Positions 59,606 to 64,000 of a stretch of 64,000 bases of DNA are shown here, one piece after another; the stretch's first letter is position 1; each line of letters begins with the position of its first letter. Position numbers and translations under genes: made by a program. Source of the stretch: Shinisaurus crocodilurus. Its lineage: Eukaryota; Chordata; Lepidosauria; Squamata; Shinisauridae. The DNA lies in NCBI GenBank assembly GCA_021292165.1, contig CM037876.1:110055379-110119378 (forward strand), written 5' to 3'. The notes beneath the pieces are model-generated. The model was not told the origin of the DNA and did no database searches. It was given only the letters and a program-made list of their open reading frames with translations.

Positions 59606-60760
59606 ACTCCGCTGCCAAACTCCTGTTTGCTCTCCCTGTGCACTCGCTCTGTTCGCTCGCTCTCTGGGAGCCTGCTTGCCTTTTCACAGTCCCAACAACA
59701 GCTGGAGCCTCTCTCCTGTTGTGCTCCTGCTCAGCTGGGAGTCAGGAACAGAATGAGCTCCCAGACCACGCCCTGCAATCAGCCCCACTTCCTGCAATCA
59801 GCTGCAATCAGCCCCAGGTAGTTGCAGTCAGCAGGAGCTTCTGCTCAACAGAATGAGCTCTCAGGCCACGCCTTTCCCTTGCAGCACTTGTTGTTGTACT
59901 ACTCCGCTGCCAAACTCCTGTTTTCTCTCCCTGTTCGCTCGCTCTGTTCGCTCGCTCTCTGGGAGCCTGCTTGCCTTATCACAGCCCCAAAAACAGCTGG
60001 AGCCTCTCTCCTGTTGTGCTCCTGCTCAGCTGGGAGTCAGGAACAGAATGAGCTGTCAGGCCACACCCTTCCTTTTAAGCTCTCAGACCACACCCTTCCC
60101 TTTCAGCTCTCAGGCCACACCCTTCCCTTTCAGCTCTCAGGCCACACCCTTCCCTTTCAGCTCTCAGGCCACACCCTTCCCTTTCAGCTCTCAGGCCACA
60201 CCCTTCCCTTGCAGCACTAGTAGTTGTTGTTTGTACAGCAGCACTTGCTGTTGCAGCACTTGTCGTTCTACTCCGCTGCCAAACTCCTGTTTTCTCTCCC
60301 TGTTCGCTCGCTCTGTTCGCTCGCTCTCTGGGAGCCTGCTTGCCTTATCACAGCCCCAAAAACAGCTGGAGCCTCTCTCCTGTTGTGCTCCTGCTCAGCT
60401 GGGAGTCAGGAACAGAATGAGCTGTCAGGCCACACCCTTCCTTTTAAGCTCTCAGACCACACCCTTCCCTTTCAGCTCTCAGGCCACACCCTTCCCTTTC
60501 AGCTCTCAGGCCACACCCTTCCCTTTCAGCTCTCAGGCCACACCCTTCCCTTGCAGCACTAGTAGTTGTTGTTTGTACAGCAGCACTTGCTGTTGCAGCA
60601 CTTGTCGTTCTACTCCGCTGCCAAACTCCTGTTTTCTCTCCCTGTTCGCTCGCTCTGTTCGCTCGCTCTCTGGGAGCCTGCTTGCCTTATCACAGCCCCA
60701 AAAACAGCTGGAGCCTCTCTCCTGTTGTGCTCCTGCTCAGCTGGGAGTCAGGAACAGAAT
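59606..60760 (-). repeat. CR1 5' tandem repeat units
   Basis: Units starting 'actccgctgccaaactcctg' begin at 59606, 59901, 60270 and 60612 (spacing 295, 369, 342). Each has 'gttcgctcgctctctggg' and 'tgtgctcctgctcagctggg'. Two carry arrays of a 27-bp subrepeat 'agctctcaggccacaccctt…', six copies in one and five in the next. The outermost unit is cut at 60760. They are placed where a LINE promoter would be. Confidence 0.92.
60063..60210. repeat. 27-bp subrepeat array
   Basis: Six copies of 'agctctcaggccacaccctt' plus a CCCTTTC end. A five-copy version lies at 60420-60555. Confidence 0.92.
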
Positions 60761-61196
60761 CTTTATGGTTTTCCTCTTTATGGTTTTGTTTTGTTGAAAT
60801 TTTGCAGTAAAAAATTAAAAAAAACACCTGATAAAACCATTAGCAATAGCAATTAGATCTAAAGAAAGTATAAAGGGGGCTAATGAGGGTTCTAAATCTG
60901 TTAAATTTTCTTTATATGCAGATGATCTCATTAGAATATATATGGTTATCCGTAGTATCCTTATTTCATATTTTAAACAGATATGCAATGCTTTCAGGGT
61001 ATGAAGTCAATAAGGAGAAAGCTGAGATAATCTGTTTAAATATGCCAAAAACAGATGAACAGGCAGGGTTGCAAGTGCTGGCACTGAAAAGGATTAATAA
61101 AGAAGTGAGGTATCTGGGAATAAATCATTCTAGAGATATTAGAAATTGTGTAAATTATCAACAGTTATTGGTCAAGGATTTTGAACAATGGTCAGG

Positions 61197-61650
61197 CAGC
61201 ACAATCCAATGTGGCTGCCCATAACCCTCTGAACTCAGAGGATTACAGACTTCCTATGGAGGGCGGGAGGAGCATGGAGTCAAAGGTCGCCTCTGCACTT
61301 CTCCCGCCCTGCAAAAGACTTAAATGGCCAATTTCGGCTAAGTCTTTTGCCCTGGAGCATGAGGAGAGGCTGAGGCACCACCAGGATACTACGTATGCTG
61401 GTGGAGCCTGACTCTTCCCCTCACCATCCCCCAAAACACCCACAGAACTCCAGCTCCAAGGTTGGTCTTACGACCCTGGAGCCGCAGCCGGCATGGTTCT
61501 TTCCACACCAGCTGCAAGGATGGAGGGAGGGCACTCTGAGGTCAGAGTCCCAGTTCTGACCTAGGAGCGCATTTCCAAGGTTGGAGCTGGGACTCTGACT
61601 TCTCCTATGGCCATCTAGACTGTCTAGACGGCCATAGGATTGTGCCCTAA
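61197..61650. mobile_element. MITE family A, copy 4, inside L1
   Basis: Begins 'gcagcacaatccaatgtgg' and ends 'ggccataggattgtgccct', inverted to each other, and splits the L1 frame. The core is as in the other three copies. Confidence 0.75.
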
Positions 61651-62029
61651 ATTAAATTTATCTTAGTCAACCAAAATTTCAGTGATTAAGGTGGCAGTGT
61701 TACCTAGATTTCTGTTTATGTTTATGGCTTTGCCCTTGTTGGTTGGACTATAGAGAGATCAAAAGTTAGGGAAAGGAACTGATATATTTTGTTTCAGATA
61801 TGAAACCTTCTAGAATTAAGATACATAATTTACAAGCTTCAAAATTAGGAGGACTAGAGTTTCCTTCTTTGCAACTATACTACAAAGCTTCTCAGCTGTT
61901 ATGGATGAAGATGTGGTTCACAGAAGAGAAGTCCAGTAAGGAATATATGTTGGAGCAGGATCGGTTTACTGTATCCCTGAATATTTTGCTTTGGGTTATG
62001 TGGAGAGAAAGCCTGATGGAACATACACT

Positions 62030-62745
62030 TTGCCCCACATTCCACCTGCATAATTTCCGCCTGGAGCAGGAGAGCCCAGCCTGCGGGCGCATTTACATAT
62101 TGAAGGTCATCCCTGAGTACCCACAATGGTCTGCCAAGCACCCTCAATCACCCTTCTGAGCACCTTTGATGGGCCAAAGGTGGCCCGAAACCTCCGAAAC
62201 CCCTCCTGCCTGGTCAGACCAGTTTGTCCTGTCAGCGAGGGGAAGGGTCGGGGGATGGAGGGGGGGGCAAGAGAGGGGAAAAGGAGCAGCCCACGTTTCT
62301 GGAGGGTGTTGGAAGCAAGGTGCCAAGAAGCACGGAGCGGGACCTCAGCTCAGGCCAGCCTGGACATTCAATCCTCAGGTGGGAGCACCTGGGTACATTG
62401 CTGTAAGTTCTTCTGATTACTAGTTTTAGACTAGGGTAGATTCTTTGGTGTTCGCTTGAAACAGCTTACCGGTAGATTCTTTGTTGTTTTGTAGTTCTGA
62501 CTGTGTGTAACAAGGAACTTCCTCTTGTCAATTTCACCTCCCTTATCTCCTTTTCCAATTTGCTGTTGTTTACTATTCAATAAACTCTTTCACTTTTGCC
62601 TGGAGAGTAGTTTCACTTTGACTCCGTGCTAAATTCCGGTGCTTACACAACCCGGTTTGACCCAGAGATTGCAAGCAGTGAGTTCTGAGCTGTCAGTGAA
62701 GCCGCTGAACTCGCGCTTTGCATTGAAGGACTGGCGGTGGTCCTT
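62030..62745. mobile_element. Insertion in L1, possibly LTR-derived
   Basis: Not L1. Within it, 62402-62647 begins TGTAAG and ends CTTACA and contains AATAAA ('caataaactctttcac'), as an LTR would. No target duplication was found, so its nature is uncertain. Confidence 0.35.
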
Positions 62746-63816
62746 CACAGGTTAAAAAAAAAGACAAATATGATATGGATTAAATTAATCTCTGATCAGA
62801 TCTTGAAAACTTGGACTAGGTATAAGCAAAAGATAAGCCTTTTTTGTTTTGTTTTACCTTTGGCTTCTGTACTTAGGCATGAGAAATTTAGTAATCTATT
62901 TGAAAGATTTAGGATAGGGGAGAAAAAAACCCACTGAAGATTTAAGAACAATTTCAGAAGCAGGGATGATTCATAGGTAACTACTTGGGATCCAGCCTTG
63001 GGACTCCACCTTGGTACCAATATCATCAGATTCAACATTTCATTCTACAAGGAATAAAAATAGCACACCTTCGAAAAATGATCTCATTTGAGGAGCTTTT
63101 GATGACATTAGAGGACAAACACATATATTCCAAGATATTCTATTAAATCATTTCAGAAATTAAAAGATGCATAAGTTGATGTGGGCAAGGGATATAGGTA
63201 TGGCTACTGGAGATGAAGTTTGGCAGAAGATCTTTGATGTAAAATAAAAACAAATTCTGTCTCTATGGAATGGAAAGAGGCACAGTTAAAAGTTCTTTTC
63301 CATTGATATATGTCTCCACACAAAGATTGAATAAAATATACAATATCAATGCATTTGGTTGTTGGAAATATGGAGAATTGGACACTGGTTTAATACATGT
63401 TTTTTGGAGCTGTCCTTGAGTGCATTTATATTGGAGACAAATGTTCTGTGAGACAGAATAAATGATGGGATTTAATTTAACTGTGAATGTTGTATTAATA
63501 TTGCTTAACTACTGTATATAACAGATTCCCAAATGTGAACCAGGTGTATTTGACTGATAATTTTTTGGTTGCTGCAAAGATTTTGTTGGCAAACTATTGG
63601 AAATCAACAAGTTTTCCAAGTACTAGGGAATGGCTGTTGAAAGTACTAGAATTGGCTCATATGGACAAATTGACAGAGATGGTTCATAAAAGAAAGGGGC
63701 TAATGCTTCAAACAGATTTTTTCTTAAAATGGAACCCATTTATTGGCTACTGGAATAGTGTTTCTGTGTTAAGATATATGATAGGATGAATGTTCTTAAA
63801 TGTTCTACCATTTAGA

Positions 63817-64000
63817 GGAGCCAGTGTGGTGTAGTGGTTAGAGTGTTGGACTGGGACTCGGGAGATCCGGGTTCTAGTCCCCGCTCGGCCATGAAACTCA
63901 CTGGGTGACTTTGGGCCAGTCACGAACTCTCAGCCTAGCCTACCTCACAGGGTTGTTGTGAGGATAAAATGGAGAGGAGGAGGATTATGTAAGCTGCCTT
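63817..64000 (+). mobile_element. Sauria-type SINE, cut by window end
   Basis: Head 'ggagccagtgtggtgtagtgg', B box 'gatccgggttctagtcc', body 'gggccagtcacgaactctc'. The tail lies outside the window. Confidence 0.95.

Larger units (their letters stand above)
55502..60760 (-). mobile_element. CR1 LINE, nearly full length, with tandem 5' repeats
   Basis: The 3' end is at 55502 with the octamer-type ending 'catagaatcatagaa'. ORF2 (58452 to 55583) has one frameshift, ORF1 is 59519-58491, and a 5' region of tandem units reaches 60760. It runs in the same direction as CRACR2A, upstream of the first visible exon. Confidence 0.95.
60815..63790 (+). mobile_element. L1 ORF2 remnant with two insertions
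   Basis: The frame opens with KPLAIAIRSKESIKG, then FSLYADDLI (L1 RT catalytic block). It continues after 61650 with VAVLPRFLFMFMALPLL and KLGGLEFPSLQLYYKASQ, and after about 62745 with SDQILKTWTRYKQK. It ends with AAKILLANYWKSTSFPSTRE and DFFLKWNPFIGYW, the usual L1 C-terminus. Several stops and indels show it is dead. Confidence 0.85.

Noticed and set aside
59853..60797. 314-codon Ser/Pro/Leu-rich frame on the plus strand
   Set aside because: Antisense to the CR1 5' tandem repeats; the periodic protein reflects the repeat.
1..64000. CRISPR arrays, operons, prophage or bacterial defence systems
   Set aside because: The window is vertebrate nuclear DNA; tandem repeats here are microsatellites, minisatellites and transposon parts.

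Overview
The window is vertebrate nuclear DNA, most likely from a squamate reptile (lizard or snake). Supporting this are four Sauria-type tRNA-derived SINEs, a long CR1 LINE with both ORFs, L2- and L1-type LINE remnants, many short hAT-type elements with 8-bp target duplications, and two families of young Ty1/copia elements. Genes have vertebrate-type introns. No bacterial, plasmid or CRISPR features are present.

The only host gene I can support is CRACR2A (Rab46, a calcium-binding EF-hand/coiled-coil/Rab GTPase), on the minus strand from 49226 down to 1357. Fifteen coding exons can be placed by splice sites, phase and protein match. They run from the second EF-hand (49115-49226), through the coiled coil (45426 to 23425), a linker (18828 to 16100) and the Rab GTPase domain (15571 to 1357), with G1, G3, G4 and G5 motifs. 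The 5' exons (start codon, first EF-hand) and the last exon (C-terminal prenylation motif) were not found and should lie outside the window. Phases agree across all junctions except exon 14 (7330-7432), where the expected acceptor gives a frame-breaking 103-nt exon and a CAG 10 nt further in gives an in-frame 93-nt exon.

Everything else is mobile DNA and intron. The intron between exons 3 and 4 holds a 10.4-kb tandem copia array (34654-45010), LTR-internal-LTR-internal-LTR, flanked by a 5-bp duplication. Its middle LTR is a chimera of the outer two, as unequal LTR-LTR recombination would produce. Upstream of the first visible exon lie a second copia family (50046-54875) inside an L1 remnant, a nearly complete CR1 (55502-60760, minus strand) whose 5' end is built of tandem repeat units, and a broken L1 (about 60815-63790) carrying further insertions.

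Three points stand out. A SINE with a 5S-rRNA-like head and a CR1-like tail occurs twice, and a matching CR1 lies in the same window. The CR1 carries a tandem, promoter-like 5' array. The copia elements have primer-binding sites complementary to the anticodon region of initiator tRNA-Met rather than to a tRNA 3' end. Also present are a GC-rich minisatellite inside a dispersed repeat (26675-27430), a 158-bp hairpin near exon 3, and a 1.6-kb hAT-like element with an internally multiplied segment.
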